NCBI RefSeq assembly: GCF_025264625.1
Contig: NZ_CP093313.1
Coordinates: forward strand, 2,046,001 to 2,110,000
Reading direction: 5' to 3'
DNA: 64,000 nt
Source of the DNA: Occallatibacter riparius
Lineage (GTDB): Bacteria; Acidobacteriota; Terriglobia; Terriglobales; Acidobacteriaceae
Shown here one piece after another: positions 40,621 to 49,243 of the stretch. The stretch's first letter is position 1. Each line of letters begins with the position of its first letter. Both the position numbers and the translations under genes were made by a program. The notes below the pieces were generated by a model. It saw nothing but the letters and a program-made list of their open reading frames with translations, had not been told where the DNA came from and did not search any database.

Positions 40621-42507
40621 ATGCTGCGCTGGCATGATGTTCCCGCGGGGGTCTACTCGATAGTTGAGCAGACCCCCGCAGCCGTTTTGCTGGAAACTGC
40701 ACCTAGCAGGAGCAGTTCTTCAGGGTCTTCGCGGTTTTCGCGTCTGTTTCTGCACCCATCAGATATCCTGGCTCCGCGGAGTGCGGCGGAGGTACGTGCG
40801 TGCTTGCAGCAGATTGAGCTAGCTGTGTCGCGGGGACAATTCGTCGCTGGATTCATGACCTACGAATGCGGCGGATGTTTCGAGCCCAACGCGGCCGTTC
40901 GCAGCCCAGGAGAAGATCGGCCGCTCGTCTGGTTCGGCATCTACGACAAATGCCATACCTGGGATCATGAGGCGGGTGCGTTCGTAGATCAGGCGCCGCC
41001 CGGGCTGATGCCTGCTGCGGGCGAAGCGACGGCCTGCGACATCGGAGGGCTGGAGTTTGCCATGGCCGAGGCGGAATACGCCGAGCGCATCGAGGCCATC
41101 CACGAACTCATTCGCGCTGGGGACGTCTACCAGCTCAATTTCACATTTCCGCTGCGGTTCGACGCGCCGGAACGGATTGATGCGCTGTACGCAGCGCTGC
41201 GGCAGCGCCAGCCCGTGGAGTATGGCGCTTTCGTTCATTGGGCTCGCGGGCGATATGTCCTGAGCTATTCGCCCGAGCTGTTCTTCCGCATCGATCGGGA
41301 TGGTGCGCGCCGGCGGATTGTCACACGGCCGATGAAGGGCACGGTTCGGCGTGGCCGGACGACAGCGGAGGATCGCGAAGCTGCGGAGTGGTTGCGCAAC
41401 GATGCAAAGAATCGCAGCGAAAACGTGATGATTGTCGATCTGCTGCGCAACGACCTGGGGCGGCTGTGCGAGTTCGGAAGCGTGAAGGCCAGCGATCTGT
41501 TCGCGGCGGAGCGGCATCCGACGCTGTGGCAGATGACGTCGACGGTATCGGGCTTGCTGCGCGAGGATGTTTCGTTCGAGGAGATACTCCGGTCGCTGTT
41601 TCCTTCGGGATCGGTGACGGGAGCGCCGAAGATTCGCGCGATGCAGCTGCTGTCGGAACTGGAAGGCGAGGCGCGCGGAGTTTACACGGGCATGATCGGG
41701 TTCTTCTCGCAGGATGAGTCCGTAGCGAGCGTAGCGATCCGCACGCTGGAGGTGAACGGGCGCCATGCCACGATGGGCGTTGGAAGCGGCATCGTGATTG
41801 ATTCGGTTGCGGCGGAGGAGTATCGCGAGTGCCAGCTCAAATCGCGATTCCTCACCGAGCCCATGCCGAATTTTGAACTGATTGAGACCATGTTGTGGCA
41901 GGGCGGGTATCCGCTGCTGGAACTGCATCTCGATCGGATCGAAGACTCAGCGGATTATTTCGATTTCCGATTCGACCGGGCTACGATTTTGGAGCGGCTG
42001 CTTGCGGTGGGCGCGACCATTCCCGATGCGGCACCACATAAGGTGCGGTTGCTGCTGTCAAAGGATGGGAGTGTGACGATCTCATCGGAGCCGCTGGAAG
42101 GGGCAGTTGCTGCGCCTCTGCGCGTCTGCATTGCGCCGGAGAGGACCGATGCAGCCGACCGGTTCTACTTCCATAAGACGACGAATCGGGCGCTGTACAT
42201 GCGGACGCTGATTGCCGCCCATCAGGCTGGGTTCGATGATGCACTGTTCCTGAATCGCGATGGGCAGGTGACGGAGAGTGCGGTGGGGAACGTCTTTGTG
42301 GAGAAGGACAGGATGCTGTTTACACCACCGGTGTCATGCGGCCTGCTTGCGGGGGTCTACCGGCGGCACCTGTTGAAGACGCGGAGAGATGTGAAAGAGC
42401 GAGTTCTCTATCCGGAAGACTTGAAGGCCGCGGATCGCGTCTATCTTTCAAACGCGGTTCGCGGCCTTCGATTGGTTGAGATTGACTGGGATTTCCGGCT
42501 GCTTTAG
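40621..42507 (+). CDS. pabB/pabC: Fused aminodeoxychorismate synthase component I / 4-amino-4-deoxychorismate lyase
   Basis: Bifunctional enzyme of p-aminobenzoate (folate) synthesis. Residues 1-415 are the chorismate-binding PabB part: GDVYQLNFTFPLRF at 168, SYSPELFFR at 215, the RPMKGT motif with K239 (PabB-type, forms the covalent intermediate), NRSENVMIVDLLRNDLGRL near 268 and SGSVTGAPKIRAMQLL near 330. Residues from about 420 are a branched-chain-aminotransferase-fold PabC with PLP lysine K519 (FYFHKTTNRALY) and VTESAVGNVF, SCGLLAGVYRR. Length (628) fits known PabBC fusions. The glutaminase partner PabA is not in the window. There is no clear ribosome-binding site, and a strong hairpin lies inside codons 9-20. 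Confidence 0.93.
   Translation: MLRWHDVPAGVYSIVEQTPAAVLLETAPSRSSSSGSSRFSRLFLHPSDILAPRSAAEVRACLQQIELAVSRGQFVAGFMTYECGGCFEPNAAVRSPGEDRPLVWFGIYDKCHTWDHEAGAFVDQAPPGLMPAAGEATACDIGGLEFAMAEAEYAERIEAIHELIRAGDVYQLNFTFPLRFDAPERIDALYAALRQRQPVEYGAFVHWARGRYVLSYSPELFFRIDRDGARRRIVTRPMKGTVRRGRTTAEDREAAEWLRNDAKNRSENVMIVDLLRNDLGRLCEFGSVKASDLFAAERHPTLWQMTSTVSGLLREDVSFEEILRSLFPSGSVTGAPKIRAMQLLSELEGEARGVYTGMIGFFSQDESVASVAIRTLEVNGRHATMGVGSGIVIDSVAAEEYRECQLKSRFLTEPMPNFELIETMLWQGGYPLLELHLDRIEDSADYFDFRFDRATILERLLAVGATIPDAAPHKVRLLLSKDGSVTISSEPLEGAVAAPLRVCIAPERTDAADRFYFHKTTNRALYMRTLIAAHQAGFDDALFLNRDGQVTESAVGNVFVEKDRMLFTPPVSCGLLAGVYRRHLLKTRRDVKERVLYPEDLKAADRVYLSNAVRGLRLVEIDWDFRLL
40645..40679 (+). other. Perfect inverted repeat in the first codons of pabBC
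   Basis: GCGGGGGTCT (40645-40654) and AGACCCCCGC (40670-40679) form a 10-bp perfect stem; CTC/GAG inside the 15-base loop extend it. AGCCGTTTT follows. It could be the terminator of the Ig-like gene, an attenuator, or an mRNA structure controlling pabBC translation. Confidence 0.6.
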
Positions 42508-42525
42508 CAGCGGCGCCGGTATGCC

Positions 42526-43617
42526 CTAGAACGAGTACGACAGGCTGGTGATGACGGTGTAGTCGGCGAAAGCTGCATCGCCGTGGATGCCGTTGGCGAT
42601 ATCGGTCACGCTCTTCTTGCGGTTGCGCTCCATCGCCCACGGGCCGCTGGCGTTGAACATGTAGCGGCCGCGCGAGTATATGAGGCCAGGCTCGAAGGAG
42701 ATGACATAGCCGGGCCGGCGGAAGCCGTTGCTGGAACCGAACGCATCGCGCACAGGCACGCCTTCCATGCGGCCGCCCGCGCTCAGAGCCAAGCCGCGCA
42801 GGAGCTTTACGCCGGTGACCGGCCGCGAGAAGCCGCCGCGCCACAGGTACTGGTCGGTAGCCGAGATCACCTGCTCGCCGGGCTGCTTGCGATATGTCAG
42901 CACCCCGGTGGTGTCCTGCGGACTGAAGAGCCAGGAGCCGGTGAAGTAACCCGTGAACCGCCAGTAGAGCGGGTGATAGGCCTCGGTGCCAAGCGCGAAG
43001 CCCCAGGTGCCGTCGCCGGGCTGGATGGACTCGTCGAACGGACGGATCTGAGTGCCGCCGCCGGCGATATGCGTGGTGCCTTTGGCGTCGTTGATACCGG
43101 TGGGGAGCTTTAGCTGTGCGGAGAGCGAGACGTTGCCGCCATTCTCTGTCGGGGGACGGAAGATCCACGTGTGAACGCCAGCTGTGATGTCGCCGATGCC
43201 GCCGGAGTGGTAATAGTTGGTGTCGGTGGCCTGTCCGTGGCGCGAGGCCGTCATGCCAGGAATGCTGGCGATGACGCTGAGGCGCGGCGTGATCTGGTAA
43301 TTGAGATCGAGCTCAAACAGGTTCACGTGGTTTACGACTGCGTTGTGCAGAGCCTGTCGCTGCTCCTGGTAGTCGGTTCCGACGTAGTGGCGGTAGGAGT
43401 TGTAGAAGCGGTAGCCCGTTGTGATGGTGAGCCCATGGAAGAGACCAGTGCCACCGGAGTGGCGGGCGTTGGCCTGGATGCCGGGATCCAGTCCGGAGAT
43501 GATGGGCTGCGGGGAGTGTGCAGCAACGCATCCCTGGGCGTGGGCCGTAGAGCGGGCGCCGAGCAGAGACACGAGTAGCGCGGCGGAGACAGCCGCCGGC
43601 TGGAGGATTCTTTTCAT
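42526..43617 (-). CDS. Outer-membrane beta-barrel protein (phenol MetA-degradation / transporter family type)
   Basis: A 363-residue exported protein. Signal peptide LQPAAVSAALLVSLLGARST is followed by a barrel with alternating strands and aromatic girdles (GLTITTGYRFYNSYRHYVG; FELDLNYQITPRLSVIASIP; GNVSLSAQLKLPTGIND). It ends in ITSLSYSF, the C-terminal Phe outer-membrane insertion signal. This matches the Phenol_MetA_deg-like putative transporter family. AGGAGAACAG precedes the ATG. Divergent from tlpA-like; convergent with pabBC (gap 18 bp). Substrate unknown. Confidence 0.75.
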   Translation of the reverse strand: MKRILQPAAVSAALLVSLLGARSTAHAQGCVAAHSPQPIISGLDPGIQANARHSGGTGLFHGLTITTGYRFYNSYRHYVGTDYQEQRQALHNAVVNHVNLFELDLNYQITPRLSVIASIPGMTASRHGQATDTNYYHSGGIGDITAGVHTWIFRPPTENGGNVSLSAQLKLPTGINDAKGTTHIAGGGTQIRPFDESIQPGDGTWGFALGTEAYHPLYWRFTGYFTGSWLFSPQDTTGVLTYRKQPGEQVISATDQYLWRGGFSRPVTGVKLLRGLALSAGGRMEGVPVRDAFGSSNGFRRPGYVISFEPGLIYSRGRYMFNASGPWAMERNRKKSVTDIANGIHGDAAFADYTVITSLSYSF

Positions 43618-43811
43618 TTGAACTGTTCTCCTGGAGGGAAGTCAGGTGGCCTCGTGCAATCCGCGTCTGGCCGGTCGAACAGTCAGCGGCGGACAATGCT
43701 GACGAAGTTAACAGTTCGGTGATCGAGCAGTCGTGGGCAGAGCGATGGAGTTCGGTATCCATCTTTCGGTTGGCGAAATAAAGGCGGCTGGTCCGCTATA
43801 GTCGGGAAACG

Positions 43812-44339
43812 ATGCAACGGCTTCCCCGTTTCATAGCTGTGCTAAGCGTGTGCGTTTGCCTGGGCCTGCCCGCATTCGCCAAGCGCGCTCCCGATCCGGG
43901 ATTCAAGACGCTGGATGGGCAGTCGCGGAAGTTGTCGGCGCTGCGTGGTCAGATTGTGGTGGTGAACTTCTGGGCGACATGGTGCGGTCCCTGCCAGGAG
44001 GAACTGCCGCGGCTTGCGCAGATCGCATCGAGTTATGAAGGCAAGCCGGTGAAGTTCGTGACCATCTCAATTGATGCCCAAAAGGACAGGGCAAAAATCC
44101 CCGGCGTGCTGGAGCGGCTGAAGGTGCCGGCCGACAGCTGGGTGGGCGGCGATACCGACATGCTGGCCGATTTCGGACTGGACAACATCGTGCCGGGGAC
44201 AGCCGTACTGGATGAGCATGGCGAGGTGATTGCCCGCATCATGGGTGAGGCGCGCGAGGCTGATGTGCGCACGGCGGTGGACTGGCTGCTGGGCGGCAGG
44301 ACCGGGCCGGTGCCGGCTTCGTTAACAAAGCGCTATTGA
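43812..44339 (+). CDS. TlpA-family thioredoxin-like protein
   Basis: A 175-residue exported thiol-disulfide oxidoreductase of the TlpA/ResA group. Signal peptide (FIAVLSVCVCLGLPAFAKRA), then FKTLDGQSRKLSALRGQIVV and the active site WATWCGPC with Cys58 and Cys61; the cis-Pro region reads IVPGTAVLDEHGEVI. Such proteins reduce apocytochrome or other periplasmic disulfides; a link to cytochrome c maturation is plausible but not shown. It is followed by a DegT gene 110 bp later. Confidence 0.92.
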   Translation: MQRLPRFIAVLSVCVCLGLPAFAKRAPDPGFKTLDGQSRKLSALRGQIVVVNFWATWCGPCQEELPRLAQIASSYEGKPVKFVTISIDAQKDRAKIPGVLERLKVPADSWVGGDTDMLADFGLDNIVPGTAVLDEHGEVIARIMGEAREADVRTAVDWLLGGRTGPVPASLTKRY

Positions 44340-44449
44340 GCTGCTCTCGACTGGCCGCGTGGATTCTCCGCTGACCTTCCGCTCCATCAAAGTGCCATCG
44401 GGCGTCCACGTGCCCACCGTAAAATCGAGGTGGAAGGAATTCGGCATTC

Positions 44450-45565
44450 ATGAAGATACCTCTGCTCGATTTGAAGGCTCAGTACGCCACGATCCGCGAT
44501 GAAGTGATGCAGGCAGTTAGCGAAGTTCTGGAATCGCAGGTGTGCATCCTCGGCCCCAAAGTCGAAGAGCTCGAAAAGAAGGTGGCCGCGCTCAGCGCCT
44601 GCAAGTACGCGGTCGGCATGTCGAGCGGCACCGATGCGTTGCTGGCTGCATTGATGGCGCTCAATATTGGTACCGGCGACGAGGTGATCACGACTCCGTT
44701 CACCTTCTTTGCCACAGCGGGCTGCGTGGCGCGCGTAGGCGCGACACCGGTCTTCGTAGACATCGATCCCGGGACTTTCAATATCAATCCGGCGCTGATT
44801 GAGGCGGCGATTACGCCGCAGACCAAGGCGATTATCCCGGTGCACCTGTTCGGGCAGATGTGCGACATGGATCCGATCATGGAGATCGCCAACCGACACA
44901 ACATTCCGGTGATCGAAGACGCCGCGCAGGCGATTTCCGCGACGTACAAAGGGCGCAGGGCCGGCAGCATCGGCGCGATCGGTTGCTTCAGCTTCTTCCC
45001 CTCGAAGAACCTGGGCGGCGCGGGCGATGGTGGCATGTGCGTGACCAACGACGCGGTGCTGCACGAGCAACTGCTGCTGATGCGTTCGCATGGATCGAAG
45101 CCGAAGTACTATCACAAGGTCGTGGGCGGCAACTTCCGGCTCGATCCGCTGCAGGCCGCGGTACTGCTGGTGAAGCTGCCGCACCTGGATGAGTGGTCGG
45201 CTGCGCGCCGCCGCAATGCTGCGCTGTATGACGAGGCGTTTGCGGGATCGCCGGTGGTGACGCCGCACATAAGCCCGGACTGCGTGAGCATCTTCAACCA
45301 GTATTCGATTCGCGTGCAAAACCGCGATGCTGTGCGCAAGGCGCTGACCGATGCGAATGTGGGCACCGAGATTTACTATCCGGTTCCGATGCATCTGCAG
45401 GAGTGTTTTGCAGGCAAACATCGTGCGGTGGGATCGCTGGCGCAGTCGGAGAAGGCGGCGAACGAAGTGCTGGCGCTTCCCATCTATCCCGAGCTGACTG
45501 CGGAGCAGATCGCCTTTGCGGCACAGACGGTCAAAGATGCTGTGCGGCAGGCACAGCCGGTATAG
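44450..45565 (+). CDS. DegT/DnrJ/EryC1/StrS-family PLP aminotransferase
   Basis: A 371-residue sugar-nucleotide aminotransferase-type enzyme, transferring an amino group from glutamate to a keto-sugar. It opens with MKIPLLDLKAQYATIRDEV, has SGTDALLAALMAL near 63, FFATAGCVARVGATPVFVDI near 87, EDAAQAISATYKGRRAG near 155, the PLP lysine K186 in FFPSKNLGGAGDGG and NFRLDPLQAAVLLVKL near 225. The product would normally feed surface-glycan synthesis, but no other glycan gene is adjacent. GGAAGGAAT lies before the ATG. The DUF1697 gene starts 2 bp after its stop. Confidence 0.93.
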   Translation: MKIPLLDLKAQYATIRDEVMQAVSEVLESQVCILGPKVEELEKKVAALSACKYAVGMSSGTDALLAALMALNIGTGDEVITTPFTFFATAGCVARVGATPVFVDIDPGTFNINPALIEAAITPQTKAIIPVHLFGQMCDMDPIMEIANRHNIPVIEDAAQAISATYKGRRAGSIGAIGCFSFFPSKNLGGAGDGGMCVTNDAVLHEQLLLMRSHGSKPKYYHKVVGGNFRLDPLQAAVLLVKLPHLDEWSAARRRNAALYDEAFAGSPVVTPHISPDCVSIFNQYSIRVQNRDAVRKALTDANVGTEIYYPVPMHLQECFAGKHRAVGSLAQSEKAANEVLALPIYPELTAEQIAFAAQTVKDAVRQAQPV

Positions 45566-45567
45566 CT

Positions 45568-46134
45568 ATGGCGACGTTCATTGCGTTGTTGCGGGCAGTT
45601 AATGTGGGCGGCTATGGAAAGCTGTCGATGGCGGAACTGCGCAAGCTGCTTGCGGGGCTCGGCTATGAGCACGTCGAAACCTACATCCAGAGCGGCAACG
45701 CGGTCTTCGATGCGAAGGGATCGGCAGCGAAGGTGGCGCGCGATTTGGCTGCGGCTCTTGAGGAACACACTGGCGCTCCCGTCGGCGTGCTGATTCGCAC
45801 GCCGGAGGAACTCGACGCGATCATCGCGGGGAATCCGTTTGCCGCGGAGGCTGCGGCCGACGGAGCGAAGGTGCATGTGGGATTCCTCAGCCAGGCCGCT
45901 CCGGCAAGCGCGGCGGCTGGGTTGCAGCGCATCGTGGATCAGTATCCGAATAGGCGCGATCAATTTCATATCGATGGGAAGACACTGTACCTGCATCTGC
46001 CGGATGGCGCGGCGGAGACGAAGTTCACGGGGAAGGCGTTGGAGAAGGCACTCGGTGGCGCGGGCACGGCGAGGAATTGGAACACGGTTCTGAAGCTGCG
46101 GGAGATCGCGGCGAAGTCAGGGCTGAAGCCCTGA
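45568..46134 (+). CDS. DUF1697-family protein
   Basis: A 188-residue cytoplasmic protein: MATFIALLRAVNVGGYGKLS, LRKLLAGLGYEHVETYIQSG, NAVFDAKGS and a C-terminal NWNTVLKLREIA, the standard DUF1697 blocks. The family is widespread and uncharacterised. The start codon lies 2 bp after the DegT stop, so the two are translationally linked; nothing suggests a shared function. A strong terminator hairpin follows 33 bp downstream. Confidence 0.92.
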   Translation: MATFIALLRAVNVGGYGKLSMAELRKLLAGLGYEHVETYIQSGNAVFDAKGSAAKVARDLAAALEEHTGAPVGVLIRTPEELDAIIAGNPFAAEAAADGAKVHVGFLSQAAPASAAAGLQRIVDQYPNRRDQFHIDGKTLYLHLPDGAAETKFTGKALEKALGGAGTARNWNTVLKLREIAAKSGLKP

Positions 46135-46167
46135 CCTAACCTGGATGCATTTCCATGGTGAACGTGC

Positions 46168-46197
46168 GAAGGCCCTCCGGATGTCCGGAGGGCCTTC
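46168..46197. terminator. Bidirectional terminator hairpin
   Basis: GAAGGCCCTCCGGA (46168-46181) and TCCGGAGGGCCTTC (46184-46197) form a perfect 14-bp stem with a TG loop, followed by AGTTTGT. It sits between the convergent DUF1697 and sugar-transporter genes. Confidence 0.8.
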
Positions 46198-46279
46198 AGT
46201 TTGTACTGCTGATCCATCCCGTGCCTATGGAGTCTTGCGCGGACTTGGATCTTCACTGCCTGAGGCAATGAACTTGTTG

Positions 46280-47542
46280 TTACGCGGTTACGGTGCGCTT
46301 GGGGTGTGATCCCACGAAACCATAAAACGCGATGTAGAAGTAGCAGATGGCCGGGATGATCAGGGCCTCGTGGATGCTTCCGGTCTTGTCGGCCATGTAG
46401 CCGATGAGCGGAGGAACGATGGCGCCGCCGACAACCGCGGTCATGATCAGGCCCGAGCCCTTGCTGGTCATGGGGCCGAGGCCCGCGATGCCGAGCGCGA
46501 AGATGTTCGGGAACATGATGGAGTTGAAGAATCCGCAGATCACGACGGCGTAGATAGCGGTCTGACCCTGGGTGGCCATGGAGACGAAGACGAATACGGT
46601 GGCCAGAACGCCGAAGATGCCGAGCAGCTTGCCGGCCTTGACCTTAGTAAGCATCCAGGAGCCGAGCAGACGGCCGATCAGCGCGCCACCCCAGTAGAGG
46701 GAGACGAGGAAGGATGCCTTGCTCAGGCTGTCAACGCCCAGGTTCTTGAAGTAGTTGGGACTGATGGAGGCGAGTCCGACTTCGACGCCAACATAAAGGA
46801 AGATGCCGAGCGCGGCGAGCACGGTGTGCCGGTAGCTCCAGATGCTGCGGTTGAGGACGGCATCATTTTCTTTACCGGGGCGGAACTCCTGCGTCTGCGT
46901 GATCTGCGGCAGGTGCATGAACATGACGGCGAGGCCGAGAATGAGCAGTCCGCCGGCGATGGCGATATAGGGCCCGCGCACCGTGTTGGCCACTTCCGCC
47001 TGAGTCTGCATGTGGGCTGGGTCGGTGAGGATGTAGGCGCCGGCGACGAGCGGAGCGATGGTGCCGCCGACCGAGTTGAGTGCCTGGGCCAGGGTGAGGC
47101 GGGCAGGCGCGGAGTGCTCAGGGCCGAGGATAGCAACGTATGGATTGGCGGCGGTCTGCAGGGCAGTTACACCCGCACCAACGACGAACACGGCGGTGAG
47201 AAACAGCGGGAAACTGACCATTTTGGCCGCGGGAACGAACAGCAGGCAACCCACCACCTGGATGAACAGCGACACCACCATCGTCTTCTTGTAGCCGATG
47301 GACTGGATGAGCATGGAGGTTGGCGTTGCGAAGACAAAGTAGGCAAGGAAGAAGGCCGACTCCGCCAGCATGGCCCAGGCATACGGCAACGTGAAGACAT
47401 TCCGCAGATGCGGGACCAGCGCCATGTTCAGGTTGGTGATGAACCCGAAGATCAGGAACAGGATGGCGACCGTAATGAACGGGCCTACGTAATTGGGCGC
47501 GGAGGGTGCTGTCGCGGTGGGTGGTGTGGATCGTGTTGCCAT
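46280..47542 (-). CDS. Sugar MFS transporter, FucP (L-fucose permease) type
   Basis: A 420-residue, 12-TM proton-sugar symporter. FLIFGFITNLNMALVPHLRN near residue 30, AYFVFATPTSMLIQSIGYKK near 70 and AANPYVAILGPEHSAPARL near 130 are the FucP-type signature (NP-Y at the start of TM5). VVGGAIVPPLIGYMADKTGS near the C-terminus is likewise FucP/GluP-like. Members import L-fucose, glucose or galactose; the exact sugar is not evident. The ATG at 47542 is chosen because the upstream extension is basic and unconserved in style. Monocistronic. Confidence 0.88.
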   Translation of the reverse strand: MATRSTPPTATAPSAPNYVGPFITVAILFLIFGFITNLNMALVPHLRNVFTLPYAWAMLAESAFFLAYFVFATPTSMLIQSIGYKKTMVVSLFIQVVGCLLFVPAAKMVSFPLFLTAVFVVGAGVTALQTAANPYVAILGPEHSAPARLTLAQALNSVGGTIAPLVAGAYILTDPAHMQTQAEVANTVRGPYIAIAGGLLILGLAVMFMHLPQITQTQEFRPGKENDAVLNRSIWSYRHTVLAALGIFLYVGVEVGLASISPNYFKNLGVDSLSKASFLVSLYWGGALIGRLLGSWMLTKVKAGKLLGIFGVLATVFVFVSMATQGQTAIYAVVICGFFNSIMFPNIFALGIAGLGPMTSKGSGLIMTAVVGGAIVPPLIGYMADKTGSIHEALIIPAICYFYIAFYGFVGSHPKRTVTA

Positions 47543-47737
47543 GGGAGGTTTTTCCCTCGATTCTCCTGAAAGTCCGCCCCGGTAAGAGCGTGGTGCAGTT
47601 TGGACCGCGCGGCACACACGACTGGTTGCAAGGCGCACTCCGATTCGCCTGTGCCGGGGCCCTGAATTTTCGCTGCAACAACACTATACGGGAAAGCGGG
47701 GATTCGTACAGGGACAGGGAACACAGACCGTGGGGCA

Positions 47738-47829
47738 GGGACAGAGGGACAGAGGGACAGAGGGACAAAGGGACAGAGGGACATGGGGGACATAGGGACA
47801 TGGGGGACAAAGGGCAGAGGGGGACAAAG
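47738..47829. repeat. Tandem repeat, GGGACAGA-type unit
   Basis: About ten degenerate copies of an 8-bp unit (GGGACAGA, with GGGACAAA, GGGACATG and GGGGACAT variants) on the + strand. It occupies the centre of the 396-bp gap between the sugar transporter (start at 47542) and the iron transporter (start at 47939). The remainder of the gap holds no gene; AAGGAG at 47920 serves the downstream gene. Confidence 0.85.
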
Positions 47830-47938
47830 GCTCCGAGCTTGGGCGAAGTGACGGCCCGTCCATGGTCTGATGGCGGCTTGGTGCCTTGCTCGCTGCTTTT
47901 CAGCTATCCTCAACGGTGACAAGGAGAACAATTCAACG

Positions 47939-49150
47939 ATGCCCACAGCCAAGGAATCCCTGAGCGGAGCCCGCCTCCAAAAAGTCCTGGACGCGTTGGA
48001 GGAAAATTGGCAGGCGGAGATGGTGGGCTGCTACACCTACCGGGCCCTGGCTGACCGCGATACCGATGCGGTGCGCGCCCACGTGCTGCGCCACCTGGCC
48101 AGCGCCGAAGAGGAGCATGCGGCGTTGTGGGCCAGCCGTATCAAGGAGTTAGGCGGGCCGGAGCCGGTGTACACGGGCAATCCGCATGGCGAGGCCGACA
48201 CCCTGCAGAATCGCGCCGGCGGCGTACGCATGGCGCTAAGACGGCTGGAAATCGAAGAGAGCCGGCACATCGCGAACTATGGAAAGCAGCTCAAGGATCT
48301 GGGCGACGAAGCGTCAATCGAGATCCTGAACCACGTGATTGAGGACGAGCGCGACCACCATCGCGAGCTCGGGTCGCTGTTGCGTGGACACTATGCGCCG
48401 TCGCCGAGCGCGCCGAAGGTCAATCCCAAGGAAGTGCTGGACGAGTTGCTGGCCAAACGGAACGAGGGCCGCAAGCAGGCTGGGAGCTGGATTGGGGACG
48501 CGATTTACGGCGTGAATGACGGGCTGGGGGCGATCTTCGGAATCGTGTCAGGTGTATCGGGCGCGACGGCAGGCGACAGCAAATATGTGCTGCTGGCGGG
48601 ACTCTCGGGCATGATCGCCTCGGCGCTGTCGATGGGGTCGGGCGCGTATCTTGCCGCCAAGAGCGAAAGGGAGATCTTCGACGCGGAGATTGCGCGGGAG
48701 CGGGATGCGATCAAGATGAATCCCGCAGAGGCGCGGGAGCTGCTGTCGCTCTACTACCAGGTGAAGGGGCTGCCGGAGGATGACGCGTTCCACGTAGTGG
48801 ATCACATCGCGCGCGATCCGGAACAGATGCTGCGTGCGCTATCGAGCGAGCGCCTGGGTGCGACGGAAGAGGCGCTGTCGAACCCGATGGTGTCGGCGAG
48901 TTCGGGCGCGCTGTCGACCGCGGTGGGTGCGGCCATTCCGATCATTCCGTTCTTCTTCATGAGCGGGATCTCGGCGGTGATTGCGGCCGCGATCGTGTCG
49001 CTGCTGGCTCACTTTGCGGTGGGCGCAGCGAAGAGCCTCATTACGGTAAGGTCGTGGTGGTCATCGGGCATGGAGATGACCATTGTGGGCGCCATTGAGG
49101 GCGCGGTCACGTACGGCATCGGTATTCTGCTGGGCAGCAGCGGGTTGTAG
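47939..49150 (+). CDS. Ferritin-like / VIT1 (CCC1) fusion iron transporter, MbfA type
   Basis: A 403-residue inner-membrane protein with an N-terminal ferritin-like (erythrin) four-helix domain at about residues 10-160 and a C-terminal VIT1/CCC1 transporter domain with five hydrophobic helices. Di-iron ligands are visible as ENWQAEMVGCY, ASAEEEHAALW, EIEESRHIANY and HVIEDERDHHREL. The membrane part begins at GDAIYGVNDGLGAIFGIVSG and has SMGSGAYLAAKSEREIF, typical of VIT1. Rhizobial MbfA with this layout exports iron and protects against peroxide. AAGGAG sits 13 bp before the ATG. Separate transcription unit. Confidence 0.92.
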   Translation: MPTAKESLSGARLQKVLDALEENWQAEMVGCYTYRALADRDTDAVRAHVLRHLASAEEEHAALWASRIKELGGPEPVYTGNPHGEADTLQNRAGGVRMALRRLEIEESRHIANYGKQLKDLGDEASIEILNHVIEDERDHHRELGSLLRGHYAPSPSAPKVNPKEVLDELLAKRNEGRKQAGSWIGDAIYGVNDGLGAIFGIVSGVSGATAGDSKYVLLAGLSGMIASALSMGSGAYLAAKSEREIFDAEIARERDAIKMNPAEARELLSLYYQVKGLPEDDAFHVVDHIARDPEQMLRALSSERLGATEEALSNPMVSASSGALSTAVGAAIPIIPFFFMSGISAVIAAAIVSLLAHFAVGAAKSLITVRSWWSSGMEMTIVGAIEGAVTYGIGILLGSSGL

Positions 49151-49243
49151 TTCTCACGCCGGCGAGTCAGCGTGCGAGTACTTGCTTCCACACCGGTGCC
49201 GCACATATGGTGTTCAGCGTTAGGAACGATCGACGGAGAACAC

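Noticed and set aside
47738..47829. CRISPR-like array from the regular repeats
   Set aside because: The units are contiguous 8-mers without unique spacers, and no cas gene is present anywhere in the window.
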